Assembly: GCA_016209735.1 (NCBI GenBank) | Contig: JACQVN010000062.1 | Location: forward strand, 1-64,000 | Length of the DNA stretch: 64,000 bases | Direction: 5' to 3' | DNA from: Candidatus Methylomirabilota bacterium | GTDB lineage: Bacteria; Methylomirabilota; Methylomirabilia; Methylomirabilales; 2-02-FULL-66-22 | In this document: positions 15,838 to 23,799 of the stretch, piece after piece | How the letters are laid out: the number at the start of each line of letters is the position of its first letter | Position numbering within the stretch: position 1 is the first letter of the stretch | Notes under the pieces: model-generated | Told to the model about the DNA's origin: nothing | Databases searched by the model: none | Seen by the model: the letters and a program-made list of their open reading frames with translations, nothing else | Program-made: the position numbers and the translations under genes

Positions 15838-17826
15838 ATGCCGGAAGCCAGCGACCAGACCAGCCAGGGTATACCGGGGGTGGCGGCGCAAGCCAGCCTG
15901 CCGACCATCCTGATCGTCGAAGACGACGCAGGAATCGCGCGCATGATCCAGGTTCTTCTGGAGGCGCGGGGATTCGCCACGGCGGTGGCCCGGAACGGCA
16001 AGGAGGCATTCTTGCGGCTTGCCAGCGAGCCCGTGGACCTCATCCTCCTCGACGTCATGATGCCGGGGATGGACGGATACGAGGTCTGCCGCCGCATCAA
16101 GGCGGACGCGCGCTGGAAGAGCATTCCCGTGGTCATGCTCACCGCCAAGGACGCCGTCCGGGATGTCGTGCAGGGGCTGGAGGTCGGCGCGGAGGAGTAC
16201 ATTCGCAAGCCCTTCAACACGGACGAGCTGGTCGCCCGGATCCGGACGCTCCTCCGCATCCGGGCCGAGAGTCAGGCCCTGGTGAGCCAGAACCGGCAAC
16301 TGCAGGCATTGCAGGCCCTGGCGCAGGTGGTGGGCCGGTCCTTGAAGCCGGGCGAGATCGCCCGAGGGGCTGTGGAGCAGACGGTGGCCAGCCTCTCCCT
16401 GGAAGGGGGTCTGCTGCACCTCCTGGACGGGCAGGGAAACCTGGTGCTGGAGGCGCAGGCGGGACGGCTGCCGCTGGATGACCCGATGCCTCTCCGGCTG
16501 CCGCCGGGGCCGTCCTGGGCCTGGCAAGCCCTGGAGAGTGGAAAGACCCTGGAGCTGCCAGACGCCGCCAGGGCCGATGGGCTCGGGGCGCGGTCCATAA
16601 TTCCGCCACAGCCGCTGATGGCCATGCCGCTCCTGCTGCATGGCCGCCGGTTCGGCCTTCTCACCGGCGTCGGCCGTGCCGGCCAGCGAATCGAGGAGGA
16701 GGAGCGGGGGATCCTGGAGGCGATGGGGCGCCAGACCGCCATTGCCCTGGAAAACGCCAAGCTTTATGCCGAGACGAATCGCCGGGCCCAGCAGTTCGAA
16801 GCCCTGTATGAGGTGGGGCGCACCATGGCCTCCACCTTGAACCTGGGGGACATCCTGGGGCGGATCAGCGAGGCGGTCTCGAGTCTTCTGACGGCCCGGG
16901 CCATGTCCCTCATGCTGCTCAATCCCGACGGCCAGAGCCTCTCGACGGTTGCCGGGTACGACCAGTTCGACGCCGCCCTGGAACAGGCGGAAGCCCGGAC
17001 GCAGGCGCAGGGAAGAAGCCCGAGCTTGACCGCGGTCCGGGAGAAGCGGGCGGTAGTCGTGGAGGATCTCGACGACGATGCCGCCTCAGGATCCCGATTC
17101 GCCGCCGCCCGCGCCGAGGGCTACCGGATGTTCTTGGCCATTCCGCTCTTGGTGCAGGACCGGCCGGTCGGCTGCCTGAACCTCTACCTGACGGAGCGGC
17201 ACGAATTGGAGCAGGAGGAGCTTCTGCTGCTCTCGACGCTGGCCAGCCAGGCCGCCATCGCCGTCGAGAACGCCCGCCTGTTCGAGGAGACACGGCAGCT
17301 CGCCATCACCGATCCCTTGACCGGCCTGGCCAATCATCGCCAGTTCTACGACCAGCTCGCCCGAGAGTTCCGGCGCTGCCAGCGCTACGGCCGCCCGCTC
17401 ACCCTGCTGATGCTGGACATCGACAAGTTCAAGCAGTTCAACGACACCTTCGGCCACCTGGCCGGTGACCAGGCCCTGCGCGAAACGGCGGAGGTCCTCC
17501 GGCAGAACGCGCGGTCTGTGGATATCCTGGCCCGCTACGGGGGGGAGGAGTTCGCCATCATCCTGCCGGAAACGGAGGATGTCCGGGCGCTGGTCCAGGC
17601 GGAGCGCGTCCGGGTCGCCGTGGCCGGCCACTCCTTCAGCGGCTTGGAGGGGGGGGCAGCCAAGGGGGTCACGGTCAGCATCGGTCTGGCGGCCTTGAAC
17701 CCCACCATGAAGCGCATCGAGGAATTGGTCCAGGCGGCGGACGCGGCGCTCTACCGGGCCAAGTCCGGGGGGCGCAATCGCATCGAGGTGGCCGATCGCG
17801 ATACGGCGCCCCCGATGCCTGTCTAG
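15838..17826 (+). CDS. Response regulator with two GAF domains and GGDEF output (diguanylate cyclase)
   Basis: Predicted cytoplasmic cyclic-di-GMP synthase of 662 aa. Order: receiver domain (Asp72 in LILLDVMMPGMDG, Lys in YIRKPF), GAF 1 (about 150-310), GAF 2 (about 320-480), and the GGDEF domain with the active-site motif GGEEF near residue 568. An intact product-inhibition I-site RSVD lies five residues before GGEEF. The GAF domains could bind a small ligand. ATG 15838 is the first start that places the receiver normally; longer upstream reading has no family match. The likely partner is the kinase encoded just upstream, but each has its own receiver, so phosphate flow is not certain. Confidence 0.9.
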   Translation: MPEASDQTSQGIPGVAAQASLPTILIVEDDAGIARMIQVLLEARGFATAVARNGKEAFLRLASEPVDLILLDVMMPGMDGYEVCRRIKADARWKSIPVVMLTAKDAVRDVVQGLEVGAEEYIRKPFNTDELVARIRTLLRIRAESQALVSQNRQLQALQALAQVVGRSLKPGEIARGAVEQTVASLSLEGGLLHLLDGQGNLVLEAQAGRLPLDDPMPLRLPPGPSWAWQALESGKTLELPDAARADGLGARSIIPPQPLMAMPLLLHGRRFGLLTGVGRAGQRIEEEERGILEAMGRQTAIALENAKLYAETNRRAQQFEALYEVGRTMASTLNLGDILGRISEAVSSLLTARAMSLMLLNPDGQSLSTVAGYDQFDAALEQAEARTQAQGRSPSLTAVREKRAVVVEDLDDDAASGSRFAAARAEGYRMFLAIPLLVQDRPVGCLNLYLTERHELEQEELLLLSTLASQAAIAVENARLFEETRQLAITDPLTGLANHRQFYDQLAREFRRCQRYGRPLTLLMLDIDKFKQFNDTFGHLAGDQALRETAEVLRQNARSVDILARYGGEEFAIILPETEDVRALVQAERVRVAVAGHSFSGLEGGAAKGVTVSIGLAALNPTMKRIEELVQAADAALYRAKSGGRNRIEVADRDTAPPMPV

Positions 17827-17851
17827 CCCGGATCACCCAGACGGAAGGCCC

Positions 17852-19228
17852 ATGCGACGACGCTTCCCTCCCGACAACCTCCCTCCCGTCCGGATCGGCG
17901 TGGTCAATCTCGGCTGCCCGAAGAATCAGGTGGATGCGGAGGTGATGCTCGGCCAATTGGCCGGGGCCGGCTACTTGATCACCGAGGAGCCCACGGAGGC
18001 CGACCTCCTCATCGTGAATACCTGTGGCTTCATCCGGGACGCCAAGGAGGAGTCCATCCAACACATCCTGCAGGCTGCCGCCCTCAAGCGGACCGGACGT
18101 TGCCGGACCGTGGTGGTGAGCGGCTGTCTGCCGCAGCGCTACGGGGCGGAGCTGTCGACGCTCCTCCCCGAGGTCGATGCCTTCGTGGGCACGGGCGAAT
18201 TCCCAAGGATCGCGGAGATCGTCCGGGCCACACTCCGCGGCCCGGCCGCGAAGAAGCGCTGGATCACGGGTCACACGGCCCTGGCGACGGCGGAGCTGCC
18301 GCGACGGCGGCTCACGCCGCCGCACCTGGCCTACGTCAAGATTGCGGAGGGATGCGATCACGCCTGCCGGTTCTGCGCCATCCCGGGCATCCGCGGCCCC
18401 ATGCAGAGCCGGCCGCGGGCCGACATCCTGGCCGAGGTGCGCCGGCTGGCCGCGGAGGGGGTACGCGAGGTCGTCCTGATCTCCCAGGATAGCACCAGTT
18501 ACGGGCGGGACCGCGGCGAGGGAAACGGCCTCGTTCGGCTCCTGGAGGAGCTGGTCGGCGTCCCGGGCGTCCGCTGGATCCGCCTCCACTACCTTTATCC
18601 CACCCGGATCACGACGGAGCTTCTCCGCGCCCTGGCGACGGAGCCCAAGCTGTGCCGCTACCTGGACATGCCGCTCCAGCACAGCGAACGGGCCCTCCTG
18701 AAGGCGATGGGTCGCGGCGGGGATGCCGCGAGCCTGAAACAGCTCATAGACCGCTGCCGCTCCCTGGTGCCCGACCTCACCGTGCGCACGGCTTTCATCA
18801 CCGGATTCCCCGGCGAAACGGCGCGTCAGTTCGCAAGCCTCTTGCGCTTCGTCCGTGAGGTCCGCTTCGACCGCATGGGCGTGTTCTGTTACTCCGACGA
18901 GGAGGGGACGGCCGCCGCCCGCCTTTCGCCCAAGGTCTCGCGGCGCGTGACCGAGTCGCGGCGGGCGCGCCTCATGGCGGCCCAGGCAGAGATCGCCGAG
19001 GCGAAGGGCCAGGCCATGATCGGGAGCCTCCAGACGGTCATGGTGGACGGGGAGGCGCCGGAGTTTCCCCGACTGCAGGTGGGGCGGACGGCCGGCCACG
19101 CGCCGGAAGTGGATGGCGGGGTCTATCTCTCCGGACCCTTCCACCCGCCCGGCACCCTGGTGCGTGCGCGCATTCGGCAGGCCTTCGAACACGACCTGGA
19201 GGGAGAGGTGCTGGAGGTCATTGGATAA
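17852..19228 (+). CDS. rimO: Ribosomal protein S12 methylthiotransferase RimO
   Basis: Radical SAM enzyme that adds a methylthio group to the conserved Asp of ribosomal protein S12. The product is 458 aa. The N-terminal UPF0004 domain starts IGVVNLGCPKNQVDAE with its cluster-binding Cys residues. The radical SAM triad is in EGCDHACRFCAIPGIRG, and a TRAM domain forms the C-terminus. ATG 17852 follows the previous stop by 26 nt, and the start of pgpA lies 2 nt after the stop, so rimO-pgpA are likely co-transcribed. Confidence 0.95.
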   Translation: MRRRFPPDNLPPVRIGVVNLGCPKNQVDAEVMLGQLAGAGYLITEEPTEADLLIVNTCGFIRDAKEESIQHILQAAALKRTGRCRTVVVSGCLPQRYGAELSTLLPEVDAFVGTGEFPRIAEIVRATLRGPAAKKRWITGHTALATAELPRRRLTPPHLAYVKIAEGCDHACRFCAIPGIRGPMQSRPRADILAEVRRLAAEGVREVVLISQDSTSYGRDRGEGNGLVRLLEELVGVPGVRWIRLHYLYPTRITTELLRALATEPKLCRYLDMPLQHSERALLKAMGRGGDAASLKQLIDRCRSLVPDLTVRTAFITGFPGETARQFASLLRFVREVRFDRMGVFCYSDEEGTAAARLSPKVSRRVTESRRARLMAAQAEIAEAKGQAMIGSLQTVMVDGEAPEFPRLQVGRTAGHAPEVDGGVYLSGPFHPPGTLVRARIRQAFEHDLEGEVLEVIG

Positions 19229-19230
19229 CC

Positions 19231-19737
19231 ATGGGCGAACGGAAGCGTGCGACGCGTGCAGCGGTTCCGACGGCGGCGATCCCGCCGCTCCCCTGGGCCA
19301 TCGCCACGGTGGGGGGCCTGGGACGGGTCCCGCTATTGCCGGGAACGGCGGGGAGTCTCCTGGGGGCTGCGCTGTGTCTCCCCTTCCTCTTTCTTCTGCC
19401 GTGGCCCGTCCATGTGGCGGCTGCAGCGGTCCTGGCGGGGGTCGCCATCTGGGCCTCCGGCGTGGCGACCGGGGGCCTCGGGGAGCGGGACTTGCCGGTG
19501 ATCGTGATCGACGAGGCGGCAGGGATGCTGGCGGCGGGGATCGCCCTGCCCGCGACGATGTACGATCTGGCCGCCGCCTTCCTCCTGTTTCGGCTCTTCG
19601 ACGTGGTGAAGCCCGGCCCGCTGGAAAGACTGGAGCGCCTGCCGGGTGGCTGGGGGATCGTGCTCGACGATCTGGCCGCGGGACTCCTGGCCCGCGCCAC
19701 CTGGTGGCTGCTCAAGCAGAACTTCGAATTCCTGTAG
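19231..19737 (+). CDS. pgpA: Phosphatidylglycerophosphatase A
   Basis: Inner-membrane enzyme that dephosphorylates phosphatidylglycerol phosphate in phospholipid synthesis. The product is 168 aa with the family signature TVGGLGRVPLLPGTAGSLLG near the N-terminus, several hydrophobic helices and acidic motifs VIDEAAGML and FDVVKPGP. The start ATG 19231 is 2 nt after rimO. The CGCCAAG repeat element begins 14 nt after its stop. Confidence 0.93.
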   Translation: MGERKRATRAAVPTAAIPPLPWAIATVGGLGRVPLLPGTAGSLLGAALCLPFLFLLPWPVHVAAAAVLAGVAIWASGVATGGLGERDLPVIVIDEAAGMLAAGIALPATMYDLAAAFLLFRLFDVVKPGPLERLERLPGGWGIVLDDLAAGLLARATWWLLKQNFEFL

Positions 19738-19751
19738 GCCCCGGGGACGGC

Positions 19752-20282
19752 TTGAACCGCCAAGACGCCAAGGACGCCAAGGGATTCCTTTCACAGAACG
19801 ACGGGGGCCGAGTGAAGTGGCAAGATACCAATTGGCCCAAAATTCTGGGGGGACTGCATGGAAGAGCCCGGTGACAGCTTGGATCGCTTGGCTCGTGAGG
19901 TCATTGCGGCCGCCATCGAGGTGCATCGAGAGCTCGGTCCAGGATTCCTTGAGAGTGTGTACGGGCAGGCCTTGGCTGTGGAGCTCAAGCTGCGAGGGAT
20001 TCCCTTCGAAGAACAGAAACCTTTTTCGCTGACTTACAAGGATCATAAGATCGGCGAAGGACGCCTGGATTTCCTCGTTGATGGGCGGCTTGTGGTCGAA
20101 CAGAAAGCAGTGGAAGCGTTGGCCCCGATCCACGAGGCGCAGATGATCTCGTATCTCAAGGCCACCGGCCACCGGCTGGGCCTGCTAATCAATTTCAACG
20201 TTTCGGTTCTCAAATCGGGTCTTCAGCGTATCGTTCTCTCTTGAGAAGTTTTCCTTGGCGTCCTTGGCGTCTTGGTGGTTCG
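19752..20282 (+). mobile_element. Repeat-bounded single-gene element: CGCCAAGGA arms around a GxxExxY gene
   Basis: Left arm 19752-19785: three 9-nt units of the CCGCCAAGA/CGCCAAGGA type. Right arm 20250-20282: the same units in reverse complement (TCCTTGGCG). Between them is one gene in its own frame. The same arm family occurs as pairs with different cores and no gene at 37797-37955 and 63340-63449. This is the layout of a small mobile or spreading element with swappable contents; the mechanism is unknown. Confidence 0.6.
19858..20244 (+). CDS. GxxExxY family protein (PD-(D/E)XK-like)
   Basis: The product is 128 aa. The name-giving motif appears as GPGFLESVYGQAL (about residues 27-39). A later DFLVDGRLVVEQKAVE block matches the D...ExK core of the PDDEXK_3 nuclease-like fold. 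The family is widespread in environmental genomes; its biochemical function is not established. ATG 19858 follows a GGGGGG stretch. The gene lies entirely between inverted CGCCAAGGA arms, interrupting what would otherwise be the pgpA-cinA gap, so it looks like cargo of a repeat element rather than a housekeeping gene. Confidence 0.88.
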   Translation: MEEPGDSLDRLAREVIAAAIEVHRELGPGFLESVYGQALAVELKLRGIPFEEQKPFSLTYKDHKIGEGRLDFLVDGRLVVEQKAVEALAPIHEAQMISYLKATGHRLGLLINFNVSVLKSGLQRIVLS

Positions 20283-20305
20283 ATTCTGGTCTTGTCGGGG
20301 TGAAC

Positions 20306-21562
20306 ATGGGGACGGAGATCTTGACGGTGGGGACGGAGCTTCTGCTGGGGCAGACGGTGGATACCAACACCGCCTGGATCTCGCAGCGGCTGGCCGAGGC
20401 GGGGATCGACGTCTTCTACAAGACCACGGTCGGGGACAACTGGGGGCGGATCGAGGCCGCCATGCGCCTGGCTCTCTCCCGGGCGGAGGCTCTCATCATC
20501 ACCGGCGGGCTGGGGCCGACCGAAGACGACCTCACCCGGGACGTCTTGGCGGCGGTGATCAACCGCCCCCTCAAGCCGGATCCGGCCGTCCTCGCCCACA
20601 TCGAGAAACGCTTCGCCCAGCGCCGGATGCCCATGGCCGAGAACAACAAGAAGCAGGCCATGGTCCCCGAAGGTGTCGAGGTGCTGCACAACCCGCGCGG
20701 GACCGCCCCCGGACTGTTTGCGGTGGCGGACGGCAAGGCGATCGCCTGCCTGCCCGGCGTCCCCGGCGAGATGATGCCCATGTGCCTGGAGCAGGTGATC
20801 CCCCGCATCCGCGCACGTTTCGGCAGCAAGGGAAGGATCGTCTCCCGCGTGCTGAAGGCATGCGGCATCAGCGAGTCCACCCTGGATCAGCGCATCGGCG
20901 ACTACTTCCGGGAGATGCGAAACCCGACCATCGGGGTGCTGGCCCACCGGGGAGAAATCCACGTCCGCCTCACCTGCAAGGGAGACGATCCCCAGAGGAT
21001 CGGCGCGCAACTGGACGACCTGGAGGACAAGATCCGCGAGCGCCTCGGGCACCTCATCTTCGCCAGGGACGAGGAGGTGATGGAGGCGGTCGTCGGCCGG
21101 CTGCTCCGGCAAAGGGGCGCGACGCTGGCCGTGGCCGAATCGTGCACCGGGGGCCTGGTGGCCAGCCGACTGACGGATGTCTCCGGCAGCTCGGACTACT
21201 TCGAGTCCGGGGTGGTGGCCTACAGCCTCGCCGCCAAGCAGGCCCTCCTGGATGTGCCCCGAGCCCTCCTCGAGCAGTACGGCGCGGTGAGCTTGCCCGT
21301 GGCGACCGCGATGGCCGAGGGGGTCCGCCGGCGGGGCGGAACGACGTTCGGCCTGGCCACCACGGGGGTCGCCGGGCCGACCGGCGGCACGCCGGAGAAG
21401 CCTGTGGGACTCGTGTGGGTGGCCCTGGCGTGGGAGGGCGGCAGCAGCGGGCGGGATTTCCGCCTGTTGGGCGATCGGGAGATGATCAAGCATCGGGGCT
21501 CGCAGATGGCCCTGGAGATGCTCCGGCGGCACCTGTTGGGGGTGCCGGCGGAGGAAGCCTGA
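20306..21562 (+). CDS. cinA: CinA family protein (nicotinamide mononucleotide deamidase / competence-damage protein)
   Basis: The product is 418 aa with the two usual domains. The N-terminal MoCF/COG1058 domain carries TEILTVGTELLLGQTVDTN and ITGGLGPTEDD. The C-terminal CinA deamidase domain carries AVAESCTGGLVASRLTD and TTGVAGPTGG. It recycles NMN formed by DNA ligase and repair; the N-terminal domain hydrolyses ADP-ribose in studied members. ATG 20306 follows GGGG and starts directly at the conserved MGTEIL. The right arm of the GxxExxY element ends 24 nt upstream, so that insertion sits in the promoter or leader region of cinA. Confidence 0.93.
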   Translation: MGTEILTVGTELLLGQTVDTNTAWISQRLAEAGIDVFYKTTVGDNWGRIEAAMRLALSRAEALIITGGLGPTEDDLTRDVLAAVINRPLKPDPAVLAHIEKRFAQRRMPMAENNKKQAMVPEGVEVLHNPRGTAPGLFAVADGKAIACLPGVPGEMMPMCLEQVIPRIRARFGSKGRIVSRVLKACGISESTLDQRIGDYFREMRNPTIGVLAHRGEIHVRLTCKGDDPQRIGAQLDDLEDKIRERLGHLIFARDEEVMEAVVGRLLRQRGATLAVAESCTGGLVASRLTDVSGSSDYFESGVVAYSLAAKQALLDVPRALLEQYGAVSLPVATAMAEGVRRRGGTTFGLATTGVAGPTGGTPEKPVGLVWVALAWEGGSSGRDFRLLGDREMIKHRGSQMALEMLRRHLLGVPAEEA

Positions 21563-21565
21563 GCC

Positions 21566-21650
21566 GATTTCGAATTGCGAATTGCGGATTTCGAATTGAC
21601 GCCTGGATCCGCACAATTTCGCAATTCGCAATTCGCAATTCGAAATTACT
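21566..21650. repeat. AATTCGC 8-nt inverted repeat between cinA and thpR
   Basis: Left arm 21568-21600 (TTCGAATT, GCGAATTG units). Right arm 21615-21648 (AATTCGCA units). It starts 4 nt after the cinA stop and ends just before the thpR start, so it occupies the entire gap. Confidence 0.8.
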
Positions 21651-21653
21651 GCC

Positions 21654-22214
21654 ATGCGCCTGTTCGTTGCCGTTCATCTGCCGGAGGAGATTCGCGAGCG
21701 GCTGGCCGCGGTGCAGGATCGGCTGCGGGCCGTCCGGGCGGACGTGAGTTGGGTGCGTCCGGGCAACATTCACCTCACCTTGAAGTTCCTGGGCGAGGTC
21801 GAGCCGGCGCGGCAGGAGGGCATCCGGGCTGCGCTCAGGGAGGTGGCCCGGGGGTCCGAGCCCTGCGAGGCGGCCGTGGCCGGTGTGGGCAGCTTCGGGG
21901 GACGGATTCCCCGCGTCATCTGGGCGGGGATCACGGGCGGCGCGGAGGCGCTGGGCAAGCTGGCAGGTCGTGTGGACGCCGCCATGGCCGGCGTGGGCTT
22001 CTCCCGCGAAAAGCGCCCGTTCGCGCCGCATCTCACGCTGGGGCGGGTCCGATCGCCGCGCAAGGCGGCGGAGCTTTTGGCGGCCCTCAGAGCCGAGGCG
22101 CAAGCGGATCTCGGGGCCACCCGCGTGACCGCCATCTTCCTGATGGAGAGCCAGCTCAACCCGCAGGGATCCATCTACACCGTCGTCGAGCGGTTCCTGC
22201 TCGGCCCACGCTGA
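21654..22214 (+). CDS. thpR: RNA 2',3'-cyclic phosphodiesterase (2'-5' RNA ligase family)
   Basis: The product is 186 aa. It has the paired catalytic motifs of the 2H phosphoesterase superfamily, HLTLKF (about residue 41) and HLTLGR (about residue 125), and the typical start MRLFVAVHLPEEIRERL. The family hydrolyses 2',3'-cyclic phosphates on RNA ends and can ligate tRNA halves in vitro. No Shine-Dalgarno site is visible because the repeat abuts the start codon, which implies leaderless-like or coupled initiation. Confidence 0.92.
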   Translation: MRLFVAVHLPEEIRERLAAVQDRLRAVRADVSWVRPGNIHLTLKFLGEVEPARQEGIRAALREVARGSEPCEAAVAGVGSFGGRIPRVIWAGITGGAEALGKLAGRVDAAMAGVGFSREKRPFAPHLTLGRVRSPRKAAELLAALRAEAQADLGATRVTAIFLMESQLNPQGSIYTVVERFLLGPR

Positions 22215-22221
22215 GTCCGAG

Positions 22222-22310
22222 CGATTACGGAATCGCTGACGGGAGACGGAGGACCGATGACGGAAGCCCGGTCTCCAGTCTTCCGTCCCCGCTCCGAAAA
22301 AGCGCAGCAC
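22222..22310. repeat. Short degenerate GACGGAAG-type inverted repeat
   Basis: Purine-rich units (GGAGACG, GACGGAAG) at 22240-22269 are followed by the complement (CTTCCGTC) at 22282-22292. This is a weaker example of the intergenic repeat pattern, in the thpR-glycerate kinase gap. Confidence 0.45.
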
Positions 22311-22368
22311 CCCTCGGGCTGTCTACAGTGAACAAACCGGGTTGAACCCGCGATGCACGGAGAATTCT

Positions 22369-23697
22369 ATGGACATCAAGGCCCTTCGCCGGGCCGCCCG
22401 CAAGATCTTCGACGCCGCCGTAGCGGCCGTGGACCCGGCCGAGGCCATCCGCCGCCACCTGAGACGGGAGGGGAACTCCCTCCGGGTAGGCGGGCAAACC
22501 TTAGACCTGGCGACGATTCGACAGCTGCTCGTGGTGGGGCTGGGGAAGGCGGGCGCCTCCATGACCTCGGCGGTCGAGGAGATCGTGGGCGACCGCATCA
22601 CGCGGGGCGTGGTCGTGACCAAGTACGGCCACGTGCAGCCAACCAAGACCGTTCGCCTCCACGAGGCGGGGCACCCGGTGCCGGATGCCGCCGGCATGGC
22701 CGGCGCCCAGGCGATACTCGACTGCCTGCGGGGCGCGACCGCCGCCGACCTCCTCCTGGTCCTGATCTCCGGCGGCGGGTCGGCCCTCACCCCCGCCCCG
22801 GTGGCGAGCATCGCGCTGGAGGAGAAGCAGGCGCTCACCAGAGAGCTTCTGGCCTGCGGGGCCGACATCCGGGAGATGAACACGCTCCGGAAGCACATCT
22901 CCCGGATCAAGGGCGGGAAGCTCGCCCGCGCGGCCGCGCCGGCGCGGGTGGTGACCCTGATCCTCTCCGACATCGTGGGGGATCCATTGGATGCCATCGC
23001 CTCGGGCCCCACGGTTCCGGACCCGACCACCTACGCGGATGCCCTGGGGATCCTCGACCGGTACAAGATCCGTGAAGCCATCCCGGCCTCGATTCGAACC
23101 TATCTGGAGTCGGGAGCAGCCGGGAAACATCCGGAGACGCCCAAGCCGGGCGATCCGGTCTTCGCCAAGGTGCAGAATGTCATGGTGGCGAGCAACATCC
23201 AGGCCCTGCGAGCTGCCGAGGCCGAGTCGCAACGCCTGGGCTTCACCCCGCTGATCCTCTCTTCTTTCATCGAGGGGGAGACAAAGGAGGTGGCTCGGCT
23301 GCACGCGGCGCTGGCCCTGGAAGTGCGATCCAGCGGCCTACCCGTCGCGCCGCCCGTCTGCTTCATCACCGGGGGGGAGACGACCGTGACGCTGAAGGGC
23401 CACGGCAAGGGGGGACGGAACCAGGAGTTCGCGCTGGCCGCCGCCTTCGACATCGCCGGTCTGGCCAACGTGGTCGTGTTGAGCGGTGGGACAGACGGGA
23501 CGGACGGCCCGACGGATGCGGCCGGCGCCCTGGCAGACGGCGAGACGATAGCCCGCGCGCGGGCGCTCGGCCTCAATCCGCGCGCCTTCCTGGAAAACAA
23601 CGACTCCTACAACTTCTTCGCCAGGCTGGGGGATCTCTTGCTCACCGGCCCCACGCGCACCAACGTGATGGACGTGCGGCTGGTGCTGATCGGCTGA
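22369..23697 (+). CDS. Glycerate 2-kinase (GckA/TtuD family, MOFRL domain)
   Basis: The product is 442 aa. The N-terminal DUF4147 region has VVGLGKAGASM, GHPVPDAAG and LISGGGSAL. The C-terminal MOFRL domain has ITGGETTVTLKGHGKGGRNQEFAL and GTDGTDGPTDAAGA. It phosphorylates D-glycerate to 2-phosphoglycerate, linking glyoxylate or serine-type metabolism to glycolysis. ATG 22369 is chosen over an earlier frame start because GGAG lies 6 nt upstream. It is convergent with the NadD-like gene across a palindromic repeat. Confidence 0.93.
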   Translation: MDIKALRRAARKIFDAAVAAVDPAEAIRRHLRREGNSLRVGGQTLDLATIRQLLVVGLGKAGASMTSAVEEIVGDRITRGVVVTKYGHVQPTKTVRLHEAGHPVPDAAGMAGAQAILDCLRGATAADLLLVLISGGGSALTPAPVASIALEEKQALTRELLACGADIREMNTLRKHISRIKGGKLARAAAPARVVTLILSDIVGDPLDAIASGPTVPDPTTYADALGILDRYKIREAIPASIRTYLESGAAGKHPETPKPGDPVFAKVQNVMVASNIQALRAAEAESQRLGFTPLILSSFIEGETKEVARLHAALALEVRSSGLPVAPPVCFITGGETTVTLKGHGKGGRNQEFALAAAFDIAGLANVVVLSGGTDGTDGPTDAAGALADGETIARARALGLNPRAFLENNDSYNFFARLGDLLLTGPTRTNVMDVRLVLIG

Positions 23698-23706
23698 GGG
23701 CTTTGA

Positions 23707-23785
23707 GTCCCATAGGTCCCATGGGTCCTATAGGTCCCATGGGTCCGATAAGACTCATAGGACCCATGGGACCTATGGGACCTCC
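23707..23785. repeat. TCCCATGGG 9-nt inverted array between convergent genes
   Basis: About nine 9-nt units (TCCCATAGG, TCCTATAGG, ACCTATGGG), each itself nearly palindromic. The left half (23707-23746) is the reverse complement of the right half (23750-23785). It could act as a bidirectional transcription barrier. The family recurs at 12154-12190 and 30043-30090. Confidence 0.8.
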
Positions 23786-23799
23786 AAAGCACCAGAGAG

